Part shown: positions 10,070-21,068 of the stretch, one piece after another
Layout: every line of letters begins with the position of its first letter
Numbering within the stretch: the first letter of the stretch is position 1
From: Gentiana macrophylla
Taxonomy: Eukaryota > Streptophyta > Magnoliopsida > Gentianales > Gentianaceae
Direction: 5' to 3'
NCBI GenBank assembly: GCA_026214975.1
Contig: CM047805.1
Coordinates: 193,750,601-193,814,600 of the forward strand
Length of the DNA: 64,000 nt
The notes under the pieces: model-generated
What the model was told of the DNA's origin: nothing
Databases searched by the model: none
What the model saw: the letters and a program-made list of their open reading frames with translations, nothing else
Position numbers and translations under genes: made by a program

Positions 10070-11602
10070 ACGTCTTCAATGATGAGAAAATGCCTTTTTT
10101 AATAAAACGGGAATTACTTATATTAAAATTTCCAATGATTTTTCTAGTAGTATATTTATCTTATTACCATAAATCAATTTACACATGTGTGCAAATCTAT
10201 AGTCATTAATATCTAATAATATATGGTAATCTCATTAATTAAATTGCACAATCCAAGTGTATCTTATACACATTAATCCTACGCCCCATATAGCCTCTTA
10301 TTGACTTCCGGAATATTCTTTAATTAATACAATGCTATGATTAATTAATTTGCAAAATACATGTGTATCAATATACATATATATTTTCGACTTATATGTA
10401 TCTATATACATATTTAATTAATCAACATAATTAATATCTTGTATTTAATTTATTCACAAAAATCAAATACCACCATATTAATTTACCACTATAACCTTTA
10501 TAGATGTGAGATAAAACTTTCCTTATTTGGTTATCAACTACAACCACATTTTAATCCGGCTAGATGTTCTTATGTGTGTGACCCGATAGGCTTCTGAATA
10601 TGTTGGCCGTAGACACAAAGTGCAAATTACGAAAATGCCTTTCATGCCTAACGATCACGGGATAGCGTCTAGCAACACACCGTGACCCCCAATCATCGGA
10701 AGAGTCAAATGCAATGACTACTACCTTTAATGTGAAACAGTTACCGTGTAACTTACAATCCTATAGCTGTAATAATATCCAAACGATAGTATCTCGAGTG
10801 TTATTACATTAACGATCGTATCTTATAATCTGGATATCATGCTCTCTCTCGAAGTAACTCATTTACTTCCACTTTGCAAAGATTCACGAGAGTAAGACAT
10901 TCCTTATAAGAAGGCCCTTTCGGATATTCTCCCCTGCTGATAGGGTACGCGATTCCCAGACGACCAAACATGTATACTCTGCATACTTCAGTATCACACC
11001 CAATCACTACCGCATGATTGCACCGTGGCTAGGGGAAACCTCAATAGTGTCAAAGCATGACAATCCACACCGTGATGCCATGTAGACTCCGGTCTAAAGC
11101 ATAATTACACAACTGCCACATAGTGCGATACTTAATGTAAGTGGGTCAGTCTAACGTTCGTATTCTCTAATACACGTCCACGCACAGTCCCAGTGTCTCT
11201 ACACTTCGATAGACGAAATCTATCTCTGCCCTTAAAGACATAAGACATCTAATATGTGCTAGCATGTTCATACTATCAATGCCCTGTTTGATAGTACATC
11301 AGCCTAGAGACATTTAAGTATCAAACTTATTAAAGTGATTAGAGATCTCATCAACCATAATCGCCTATCATGGTTTCTCTATCACAGTTTAATACTAAGG
11401 ACGTTATCATATAACAATTCACAATTGGTTCTATAAAATAACAAATATATGAAAACAGAAAAGCCATTTAATATATGTATAGACATAAAGAAATAGTAGA
11501 AATGATCCGACCCGGTCGGATCCGGTCCAACCCGATTGGGTTTAGGACACTATTTCAACACTTGCCGCCACTTCTGAGCTAGAGCTGTTACCATACGGGC
11601 CG

Positions 11603-11956
11603 ATGATTGATATGTTTGCTCTGGAGGCCGAGGTGAAGATGCTCGTCAGTGATGATTGGGAAGATCCTGAGCCGCAGCTCAGTTTGCAGTCAATCTCGAG
11701 AGTACAGAGACGGGTTAGAGCAGTGAGGGAGCGTACTCCAGTGCATGGTGCACCGAGGACTCAGAGAGCCTTGCTTGAGGAGCACTCGTGAGAGATTTCG
11801 AGTCTACATCGCAAGATGGATCGGATTATTGTTTTTTTAGGAGTTCCGTCTGCTACCCCACCACCTAGGACTGCCTCTCGTCATAGAGCATCCTCTTCCA
11901 CCGTAGCCGCCTCGAGTTCTGCACCACCTCCCGGTTTTGAGCTTAGAGACGACTAG
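11603..11956 (+). pseudogene. C-terminal end of the Athila-like post-pol ORF
   Basis: One reading frame runs from 11603 to a stop at 11954-11956, with a single in-frame TGA at 11789-11791. The stop sits at a TCG-TGA context that fits CpG deamination of an arginine codon. The product is hydrophilic: an acidic start, an arginine-rich middle, a short heptad-like stretch (ISSLHRKMDRIIVFL), then a Pro/Ser/Ala-rich tail. Athila elements carry an ORF of unknown function at this place, sometimes called env-like. I see no signal peptide or membrane segment in the visible part. The upstream part is cut by element A. Confidence 0.45.
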
Positions 11957-13191
11957 GAGGGTTATTCTGATGATGACTAGCTTTTATTTCTTTTTGTTGT
12001 TTTCCATCTTTCTTATTTTTATTTTTATATTTTTCTTTTCCTATCTAGTTGATGTAGCAGAATATTAAAACACAATGATTTTGTCGACTTAATTTTCTTT
12101 AGAGTTATATTTATTTTCTCTTTTACTGCCGCACTTTTGTTATACAGTTTCTTGTCACCACTATTCTCCTTGGTTTGTTTGAGTTCCTTAGCACAGATTC
12201 TTCATGGATTACTTACATGAGCCCGATGATTTATACGACGATCCGATTCTTCTTTGGTTCCGCCTTTAACCGAAGCTAAGTTCCTTTTCGTTTTTTATTT
12301 CTCATCTAACACATTGGGGACAATGTTTCGATTAAGTGGGGGGTAGAGGAACGTCACTTAGCTTTTTAGCATTATATTCCATGAATTGCGTGATTGTCTT
12401 GATTCTGTTTGATGCACAATTCAACACTTAGACTTTGATTCATGTCGACAGAATTTCGAAAAAATATGATATCTTTGATCTTTTCGAGTTAATTGACTTC
12501 ATATTTGTTTTACTTGGTACGAGTGAGAGAAAATGTCCACTTCTGAAGTAGTGGCGTATTAAGCGCATATTCTATTATGAGCCACCATTTTAAGCACGTA
12601 TAACTCACTTCCCTTGGTGTGTAGTCGATAACATATTGCTTTGACTAAAGTTGACCCTGGCTTCATCACGAATCATGTTCCACCAACGCTTAGAAAGGCA
12701 AAGGAATTTTGGATTCGGTAGTTTATCATGAGTGGGGCCGTGAGGATAGTTAAATCAATGAGAGTTCACCCGCCAAGAAAGAGAAGTTCATTGAAATATA
12801 TACATCTATATTCTCTTTGGCAATATCTTAGTCGATGGAGCGTAAGACGCACGACTTTTGCATAGGCCGATAAACGTGAGCCTAAGAGTAACATATGCTC
12901 GGTTCTCGATCCGCCTTGCCAGCTCAATTAATTAACAAATACATGTTCGAGACTGGTTAGTTCGACTACGGGTTGACGTAATGTGAGATAGTCTGCATTA
13001 CTAAGCGGTTGTGAAAGTTATTGCACACACACATTGGCTCATGACATGAATATTGTTTAATGCATTACTGATGGATATGAGTGGCATGATCATAATTTTG
13101 ACTTAGTGAAGCATGGTTGTTTTTAATTAACTTGTATATTGATCAGAGTGTTGTTTTCTTTTCGCCTTTTTGCTCGGGACGATCAAAAGCT
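11957..13191 (+). other. Non-coding 3' region of element G
   Basis: No frame of note. It includes a first purine tract TTAAGTGGGGGGTAG (12332-12346) about 860 bp before the tract used at the LTR. Such long non-coding 3' stretches are common between the last ORF and the 3' LTR in Athila/Tat elements. Confidence 0.5.
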
Positions 13192-13204
13192 AAGTGGGGG
13201 GTAG
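13192..13204 (+). promoter_or_regulatory. Polypurine tract of element G
   Basis: AAGTGGGGGGTAG directly before the LTR start. This is where plus-strand DNA synthesis would be primed. Confidence 0.7.
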
Positions 13205-13205
13205 T

Positions 13206-14656
13206 TGATGACGCTATAAATGGTACTAATAATTATACCTATATTCACCCTGAATTCTACTCAAGAGAGGATAGATAGGCTCGTTATTATGTGGAATATA
13301 TGTTAAATTCTATATGAGTGTTTCCAGGATCGTAATTCTGCATCTATGCTGTTTTCCCAATGTTTTGGTACTGTTTTGTCTCGTTTTGCATGTTTTATAG
13401 GATGTACTACATCTGGAGCATTGAAGAACGGGTTTGGACCAAAAGAAGTACGTTGGGCCAAGTGATTGAAGTCTAAGAAGAAGCCTGCTGAAGAAAAGTA
13501 AGAAAAGTAGGCCCGGTAACCCGAAGGCTAGGCCCGGTAAACCGGTGTCTTGTGGAACACGAAACTAATTCTGCCGCATTATCTAGGTCGGTTAGGGTTT
13601 CAAAGAGTCTTAGGTCGGCTATTGTATCTATATAAAGCCGCATATACTGAGAGTTTTCATATGCTTAATACAATTTCAATTTTATATATTACATTACAAT
13701 TATTATTATGCAATAAAGTTTTCTTGAGCTTTGGAGAGTTGTTTTTGGTTTCCTCCCTTCTTCCATCATCTCTAGCTTGAGTAGATCGAGCTAGATCTCT
13801 ATTGTTGAAGGTATGAAGCTTTGAACGTTCCTTTATTGTCTTCAATGTGGTAGATCTGCTCGTATTTATGTGTTTTATTTAATCTGCATGTTTAACAACC
13901 CCATGATTTACTTATTTTAATCGTACTGAGCAATGTAGATCCAGAAATTAGGAAAAGCCACCCCCGGTAACCCGGCGGTCTATACCGGTTTACCGAGGCA
14001 TGTTTTAGAAAACCTAAACTGGGATTCACTACAGCTACGTTTATCGGTAGGAATAATTAAAATCAGTAATAGGTCTAGCCAATCTAATATTCGTAATTCG
14101 TAAATTAACATGAAGGACTATTAGTGAAGTGTTAATTAGGACATAGTCTAGAATGGACCCTAGGAACGTGCTGGTCAATGTCGACAGTTGTCTAGGCGGG
14201 TTAGCGGTATGAGTTAGTGCTCAATAGTGGTAGTTCTAGTTCTTTATGCGTATGGGCTATTAAGGACCAATTAAGAAGGGTAGCTTGCGTATAGATTGTC
14301 TACTGCCATTGTCGGAGTAGATAGGAGTAGGAATAGCACCCGTAGATGATAAATATGATAATAATCATTAAAAGCTCGCGATTAATCTAAGGAAATTATA
14401 TGGGGAAGTAAACATAACGATTGACTAATCCAAGTTAGTAGATCGGTGAGGAGAGGGGGAGGTTTACCATGTTTGTTTTCTTTTATGTTATTGTCGGTCA
14501 ATGACCGCCTCTATGTTGCTTCTTAATTCGGTTAGAATCGTTTATACTTATAGTTGCATGGTCTCTGTGGGATCGACCTTGACTCGCATTTACTATACTG
14601 CGATGTACCTAGTATTCTTGTTAGTAATATCGACGTTAGTAACTTACGAACGATCA
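13206..14656 (+). repeat. 3' LTR of element G
   Basis: Begins TGATGACGCTATAAATGG after the purine tract and ends ACGAACGATCA, giving TG...CA ends and 1451 bp. A TATA box (TATATAAA, 13629-13636) sits about 30% in. A 76-codon frame at 13550-13780 overlaps the probable transcript start but has no domain and is not called as a gene. The right boundary is inferred from the CA end and from the start of D shortly after. Confidence 0.6.
13629..13636 (+). promoter_or_regulatory. Putative TATA box of the G LTR
   Basis: TATATAAA followed by GCCGCATATACTGAG. The position in the LTR fits a U3 promoter. Confidence 0.5.
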
Positions 14657-14666
14657 GTCTTTTTGA

Positions 14667-17398
14667 TGTTACAACGGTTACAAAAAGCCCTAGTTGATTG
14701 TCCTTCACTAAACCCTAGCTTCACAATCTAAGCAAATGAAAAACAGGTAGGGTTGCTGCTCTCCAAAAGCTTCACTGGTCCTTGAAGGGTTGGATTGCCC
14801 TCAACAATCCTTGGAAATTCCTTGACCAGAATGCTTAATAGTCTCAACCTTTGATAAATCAAAGCTGGGTCTTTGAATCAAGAAAGTGATTCAGGTTTGT
14901 GGGTCTTCAAGTGTTGGATTTAGGTATGTCTTGTATGCTTGAACACTTTGAATATTTCTTGATGTAACTTTGTAAGCTCGAATTGATAGAAATTACTTCA
15001 CACAAATTTGATCACATAAATTACTGCGCAACTTGTTAATTCTTGGTGTCCTATGTGTGATCAAAGTCCTCTATTTATAGATGTGAAATCCAATGGCTAT
15101 ATATATCTTTTGAATTTTGAATTTGCTACCGTTTATGTTGGATTCCATGGAATATTCTATCAAGGTGTGTTAGGAACATTTTGTTGTTTTGATGATGGTC
15201 ATACTAGCTGTTATAGCAAGCCTGAAATAAGTCTAAACGAGTTAGTAATATTTGTATTTACTTGGAGTCTGACATGTTGTATAAGTTTAGTCAGACAAGC
15301 ATTGTACTAGACTGGTAGGACAGGTCAGTGAAATGAAGACCAAGTGAACGGTGAGTGTGGCGGCGACCACGCGTCCCGGACAAGATAAAGTGAAGACTTA
15401 TGGACTGACTTATAACCCGGGATGTCTGTGATGACCTTGGATAAGTCTAAGACACATATTACAAGTGATGAACTCTATTTTAAAAATGGTGTACACTGAT
15501 CTCACACAAAATAAGGATCAGTGAAGTGGAGCTCTATCAGCTGTACAAAAATCGTTTAAGAAACACGAGCAGAAAGGAAGCAGTAGACCGATAACAACAC
15601 ATAGTAGCCCAGTGACCAGCAGATAAGTAGAGTAGTCACTGGACTGGCTAAGGAACATCCGAGTGAAGCAACAGCAAAGTCAAGTATACTGTCTGCACTT
15701 GAATCAGAACGTGGAAAATATGGAAATCAAGCAATTAATGTAGAATCAATCAATGACGGATTTTATGTAGAACGTTTGAAGAAAATCCGGATCACTGAAA
15801 TCAAGGAGAATGAAATCAAGAAAGAATCAAGGATTATTCTCCGCATTAAATAGCCAGCGGACCGAATTTCAAAATCAAGAAATCATGGCTATAAATAGAA
15901 AGCACTGACTGACAAAAAGATAGAAGAGATATAGACGATATACCACTATTCATCAAGAATTCTAAGTGCTGAAACTTTGTCAAATCTCCTAGCCTTCACA
16001 TTGATCCACATTGTCAAATCCAGAAAAGATCAACTCAGAATCAAAGCTTCAAATCCATATCAAGTACTGAGATTGATCAAAAACTTGCAAATTCAATTCA
16101 CATATGTTTGCAGCAATTGAATTAGATTTTCTGAAAAGGAATTGCAACCCAGTGTGATAGCCGCAGAAGGATTTGTTATGAAGGAGCAGTGTGTTGAAGA
16201 CCGAGTCACTGAAGCTTTTGTAGCAAGGGAGTGACAGTTTTGAGATTTTGAAGCTTGTGTAGCCAAAGACAATCATACTATGGTATTGGTGAAAGACAAT
16301 AGTGAATTTCTCCAATCATCACATGAGAAGAGTGGATTAAGGGATTACACCACCCTGAACCACGATAAACTTTGTGTCACTTACTTACAATATTTACTTT
16401 CTATATTTTCATTCAGTACTTTATTTATATGCTTGTGATTGATCAAGTAGTTTGAAACTACGTTTTAAAAGGGTTTTAGTATTCTGCTGCACAAAGAATT
16501 TTCATTAGAAAGGTTTTTGTAACTCCTAAAGCTTAAATTTTTTAAACTTCCAATATATTTATTCACCCCCTGACTATATTTCACCCTTCTCCGGGACCAA
16601 CAAGGTCTTAGATTAGTCAGTGACTATTCTGACTTGTCAGACCATCAACCAATCACCCAACTTGATCTTTAACATTCTGATATCTATATAAAATTGATTG
16701 GCTGACTTGCTAAGTTGAAAATGAGTATTCTTAGTTTTCATTTTCTAACTGTTAAGGAGCATTAACTCAGTTTTTACTCTTCTTCATAAACTGAGTACAA
16801 CTAGTTCTCCATCTGAGCTTTATTTTTGAAATCAGAGTACACCATTTCATTTCATAAAATAACTAAGTTACATTTTCCTTATGTAATATAGCCTTTGATA
16901 CAAGATCCATAAAGTAAGTTCAGGTCATCACAGACTTGCCTGAATTCTAACTCTACAATCTCAGCTTTTAGTCTTCATAAACTGCGTTTGAACCCTCAGT
17001 TCTTCAGTCTTTATAACTGAGTTCGTTCCTTCAGCCTTCATAACTGAGTTTGCCCTCTCAGCCTTTAGCTTCTAAATAAGCCAACCGAGTTTGATACCTC
17101 AGCAAACTTACCTTCTTCAAACTTCAGTTTTGTGTACTTCCAGTTTCAGTTTTCGAGTACCTTTAGCTTCAGATTTTGCATGACTTCCAGTTTCAGTTTT
17201 ACGACTCTCTATCTATTACAGTGTTTTTCTGACATAACATATACAATAATCAGACTAATAAATCCTATACATTCAGTTCTAGACATCTTTTAGCTTTTCA
17301 GTATAACAGTTAGCCTTAGTACTTCATCAATGTTGTTTAAACAATATTTAATAAATAAGTGATGAATCATCATCAAAACTCAACTATTATTTCTAACA
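14667..17398 (-). repeat. 3' LTR of element D, split by a solo LTR
   Basis: On its own strand it begins TGTTAGAAATAATAG (17398) directly after the purine tract. The other end is placed at TGTTACAACGG (14667) by the TG/CA rule. Without the solo LTR it is about 1.29 kb. The outer boundary is uncertain by a few tens of bases. Confidence 0.55.
15168..16602 (+). mobile_element. Solo LTR of the E family inside the D LTR
   Basis: 1435 bp from TGTTAGGAACATTTTG to CCGGGACCAACA. It is homologous in opposite orientation to the LTRs of E (shared GGATTACACCACC... block near 16343). Flanks are AGGTG (15163-15167) and AGGTC (16603-16607), a 5-bp TSD with one mismatch. No internal sequence remains, so it arose by LTR-LTR recombination. 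TATA box TATAAATA at 15890-15897. The 88-codon minus-strand frame at 16049-16315 is chance. Confidence 0.8.
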
Positions 17399-17413
17399 AT
17401 TTCCCCCTTTTTG
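17399..17413 (-). promoter_or_regulatory. Polypurine tract of element D
   Basis: CAAAAAGGGGGAAAT on the minus strand directly before the LTR start. The same tract precedes the LTRs of E and H. Confidence 0.8.
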
Positions 17414-17651
17414 ATGATTCCAAAACCCTCTTTAAAATAAAATCATAAAGATAAAAACAATCATAAGCTAACAAGAACAAAAAGTAAAACTGGAACTGGA
17501 TTATCATTAAGATTTCCAAAAACTGGTTTGATACTTAGCTGATTACAAAAATTGTTTTCAAAGCTAAGCTTCTAAGCTTGATGTGCGATCTTAACAAAAA
17601 TTCTTTCCTTCTCATACAATCTATATTCTGCTTCTTTGGTTGTATCTTCTT

Positions 17652-20095
17652 TCACAACATGTTGTTGTAGTCAACTAGACTTGATTCCTTCCACTTTCTC
17701 CATAGACCTAGCCTAGGAAGATCATCATTGTGTTTGTAGTAGTCTTCAAATTCTTCAATGTCAATCTTCATTTGCTCTTTTTTGTCTTTGGTTCCAAGTC
17801 TTTCTTCAATTCTTCTGACCTTATTATATTCTCTTATCTTCTGAGAATAAAACTTGTTTGACAAGAAGGTTACCAAAGATTCTTCATATGTAATATGCTT
17901 ATATATGGCCTTCAGGTGATTGTAGTCTTTCTGAAACTCCATCCATAGTTCTTTTGTGAGAACTGCCCTCTTTTTACCCGGTTTATTAAACTTTCTGATA
18001 AGCTCCTCTTCACTTAACTCAATGATATCTTTGATGTTTGAGGTTGATTTTCCTTTTTCTTCCTAAGTTTTTCTATTTCAACTTTTCAGTTTTTTTTTTT
18101 TAAATTCTTCTACTTCCCCATTTTTGGAATCATTCAGTTGGATAACTAACTCATGAGTGAGTTGCTATTTTTATGCAATGCTTTTTTGAGAGGTGTAGAG
18201 TTCTGCTAGCTGTGTTTCAAGTCCACAGAATCTCTGATTTAGGTGTCATTCAGCTTGAACACAAATTTCTATGTCTTCACGTGTTGCTTTCTCCAAATTT
18301 TCTTTTGGTTGGAGTATTTCTGAAGCTGAATTTGATGTAACTTGATTGATCTTTTCCAAATGTGAATTTACAATCACATCAGATTTCTTTCTATAGTCCA
18401 AATAACCTGAAATACTTGATAGAAGGCCATTATAACCTTCCTTTTGAGTAAGTAAGCTATCCAAGGTTGTCTGAACCTTGTTCAAATCATCTGTTGTTAG
18501 AGACTCAATTGGATCATCAGCCACTTTGATGGTTGACTGAGTTTGAGGATCCAATATCATTAGTGCTTGCCCAATGTCCAAACTTTGCCTTTGATTGTCA
18601 GTTGTCTATGATCCAATTGGAAATTCTTCTTTCTGCTCAACTGACTTTCTTTGATTGTCAGTTTTCAATTCAGTTTGCTTCTCATGAACTGAAACAGTCT
18701 TTACTTTTGTTTGTTCAGATGTTGAGGGAGCTAACTTAACTATCTCTGTCAGTTTTCTTGATTCATCATCCTTGTCTTCATCAGCATCCTTCTTCAGTTT
18801 CTTTTTAGCTTCCGATGATTTTTTTGGCTTCTTCTTCGTTTGGTCTGTCTTTTCTTCAAGTAGCTTGTAGCATTTGGTTAGACATTCCTCTATTGGAAAT
18901 AATTCATACAAGCTTTCTTACTCAAGGCTTTTTAGAAACCATTATTTTTCAGACTTTAATGCTCTCTGAATGATTCCTGACTGCTGATAGTGTTCAACTT
19001 CATTTTCATAAGATTGATAAGTCTTTCTGGTGCAATGGAACCTTCATCTTAGGTGGTTCCTCATTTCCCATTGGTTGAACATCAAGAATCTCAATTTGTA
19101 AGGCGGTCTTCTCAATTTGAATTTCTGGTGCTAATCTTTCAGTTCCACCAGTTTTCAGATCTTGTTCCCCCTCAATTGATGTTTTCCCTGGGGATACTAA
19201 TAATAACTTCCTTTTTACCTTTCTTCTGTCTTCTAAATTAGGCTTTCTTTTAGTTCATTTCTGAGCTATCAATTCAGAAGCTGTCTTCTTTTCTGTCTTT
19301 GACAATACTTTAGGGTCCTTTGGGCAGCGTCGGCTGCAATTTCCTCAGTTTTTCCCAACTCATCTTTCTTTCCTCGCTTGAGTACTTCTAGGTAGTGTTG
19401 TATTACTAAGTTGAGTACTTATTCAGATGAATTCTTCTAATCCTCTTGGTTCCTTCTTCCTTAGCTATATTGATTCATTTAACTTCTTCAAGATGCTGCT
19501 TTTTGATCTGGTTGAAAATGTATCTAGCCCATGTGAAATTGAATTGTTTCCAGATAATATTCATCATATTTATCTTATCAACAAATAGACTATTTACCCC
19601 TTTAAATTGTCCAATGACGCTTCTGGTTACCCATTTGAAAACTGGGGCAAATTTTGGCTTTAGGGTCATCATGCTCGCATAAAGATTAGCTGGTTTCTCT
19701 GTTGAAGAAATCTGAGAGAGAAAAGCTTCTCGATTGAGTGGCAAACTGACTAAGTTGATTGATTTCTCATTTGGTTTCTTGAAATCAAACAGTCGTCGAA
19801 GTACTTCTGTATTGATGCAAATCTTCTCCCCGTAAATGATTGTTGTGAGATAATTTTCTCCATCTTTATATTTTCCCAAAATTGAACAATAGCATCAATA
19901 TCCGGATTTTTCTAAAGTTTAATGTCCAATAATTCTCTAATCCGTGAATTCATTGAATATTTTCACATATAAGACTGGCTAGAAGAGACCCTTCACATTG
20001 TTTATCAAACTCTTCTAAAGATAAAATTACTCCATTGTCTATGAATCTGGAAACGGTTGAAGAAATTTGCCGTGTCGCATTTTTTGGTAAAAAGG
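17652..20095 (-). pseudogene. Extra ORF (aORF) of element D, decayed
   Basis: Four blocks read in the same direction: 19475-19879, 18606-18911, 18246-18581 and 17652-17942, with a further open stretch around 19930-20080. The first contains an aromatic motif ending FTWARYIF that matches FNWATYLF in E and FDWAGYLI in H. The second is Lys/Glu-rich with a KKKPKKSSEAKKKLKK basic cluster. The third and fourth look coiled-coil. The function of such ORFs in SIRE-type elements is unknown. Stops and frameshifts make it non-functional. Confidence 0.6.
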
Positions 20096-20155
20096 TTTAC
20101 TTGTGAAAATAAGTGAGGGGGACGATGATCGGTTTGGAGATTTGATCCCACGATC

Positions 20156-21068
20156 TTCAAAATTGTCCTAGGACCTTATGAAGAATGCGACCTAGTTTAT
20201 TTTCTGCATTTTCCCATTCACGATAGCTCTCCCTGTGTGCGGCGGGTGTATAAATTTATTAGATAGATTTTACGTAACAATAATGGAACGGAAGATGGAG
20301 GCCAAAGAAAAGAAGACATAGAGGTCCTATTGGCGGTTGCAGCTACTCTTAGATTGTGACCCGGGGTTTCATCAATTTGTATTCGAAACAACAACAACAA
20401 AAAGTGCATGATCATACCGGTTAATTTGTGCGCAGAATGATGTATGTTTTACTCTATATTGATAACGTAGAAATATGCATGTTTTAGATGAGACACTAAT
20501 TAATTAAAATTAATTAAGTGAATTAATTTAAAAATTATTCCTACAACAAAAATTGAGTCGCATATTGTCTCCCAATATTATAACGATGTTGAAGAGCCCT
20601 TGTTCGGATCCAACTGATCGACCACTGTCGAGAGTTGATCTACCTCGGGTATATCGTCGTTATTGAGATATGATTGTATGAGATCTCGCGAATATTGGGT
20701 TATGATTCGAATAAAGTCTTTCGGTGATTGGCCACCATCAGGGTCGTCTGACTTTAGAGACAAGGAGTTGACTACCACATAGAGATGCAGACTATCAAAG
20801 AGATGACTTGTCAACCATTGGGAGTCGCATATGATGCGACAGGTAGGAATACCTACCTTTCGAAATTGTCTTGATTGATCGACCACCGTCGGGGATTGAG
20901 GCAACTAGATTGGGTCCTAGCCACTAAAGAAATTAAAAAAAATTCTTGAAAGCCAATTGGGAATAGTTGGCTAGTAGGAGCAAAACCTAGATAAATTTTA
21001 AAGTGCAAATTTTTTGTTTTGTATGCATGAACTAGTACTTATTTTATCTTTACTTTATTGTTGTAGAA
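20156..21068 (+). other. Leader of element B (partial)
   Basis: Aligns, inverted, with the A leader at about 1503-2515. It contains three motif copies corresponding to the A GACGTGGGCC repeats. Homology to A stops right before the gag ATG, after TTGTTGTAG, which resembles a splice acceptor. Frames of 65-126 codons on either strand are not supported as genes. Confidence 0.7.

Larger units (their letters stand above)
4419..10152. mobile_element. CACTA (En/Spm-type) DNA transposon without recognisable transposase
   Basis: Left end CACTACAAGAAAAA (4419-4432), right end TTTTTCTAGTAGTA (10139-10152), which matches its inverted repeat at 12 of 14 positions. The 3-bp duplication TAT (4416-4418 and 10153-10155) is the length expected for CACTA elements. 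Subterminal repeats of TGACGGG/CCCGTCA type lie within 200 bp of the left end and 550 bp of the right end, as in transposase-binding regions. No transposase domain is readable in any frame. The interior is T-rich with many CAGGTA-like splice-site patterns, so it may hold a captured, intron-rich gene fragment; I cannot name it. Confidence 0.8.
1..11560 (-). mobile_element. Element A: copia-type LTR retrotransposon, 5' half only
   Basis: Minus-strand LTR element cut by the left window edge. Seen: a 5' LTR (3897-11560) ending TGTTGAAATAGTG on its own strand, a PBS complementary to initiator-Met tRNA next to it, and a leader running to lower coordinates. LTR and leader are homologous to element B (start of its 3' LTR at 36243; leader 20156-21068), which identifies the family as Tork/Angela-like copia. 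From about 1503 down to 1 the sequence no longer matches B and no gag or pol reading frame is visible, so A is probably a non-autonomous, LARD-like derivative. It entered G at 11560/11561. Its TSD cannot be checked because the other end is outside the window. Confidence 0.75.
3897..11560 (-). repeat. 5' LTR of element A, interrupted by a CACTA transposon
   Basis: On its own strand the LTR starts TGTTGAAATAGTGTCC at 11560 and ends ATTTCCTAACA at 3897. Removing the CACTA insertion and its TSD leaves about 1.93 kb, matching the roughly 1.97 kb reconstructed LTR of B. The stretch 10156-11560 is ordinary LTR sequence without genes; it aligns in inverted orientation with 36243-37007 and 62300-62760. 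Confidence 0.85.
11561..14656 (+). mobile_element. Element G: Athila-like Ty3/gypsy element, 3' end
   Basis: The part of a plus-strand gypsy element to the right of element A, whose insertion split it. Seen: the end of an ORF (11603-11956), about 1.2 kb of non-coding sequence, a polypurine tract AAGTGGGGGGTAG and a 3' LTR beginning TGATGACGC. The GTGGGATCGACC block near the LTR end and the purine tract are typical of the Athila/Tat group. The 5' part lies outside the window. Confidence 0.65.
14667..20130 (-). mobile_element. Element D: truncated SIRE-type copia element (3' LTR plus extra ORF)
   Basis: Minus-strand remnant with a 3' LTR (14667-17398, split by a solo LTR), a polypurine tract (17399-17413) and the decayed extra ORF typical of this lineage (17652-about 20095). 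Gag, protease, integrase, reverse transcriptase, RNase H, PBS and 5' LTR are all missing. It ends at an unclear junction (20100-20155) with the leader of element B. Its LTR differs clearly from those of E and H, so it is a separate family. Confidence 0.65.

Noticed and set aside
20578..20904. 108-codon minus-strand frame in the B leader
   Set aside because: The homologous A leader has a different, shorter frame there and the sequence lies between PBS side and gag on the opposite strand; no domain.
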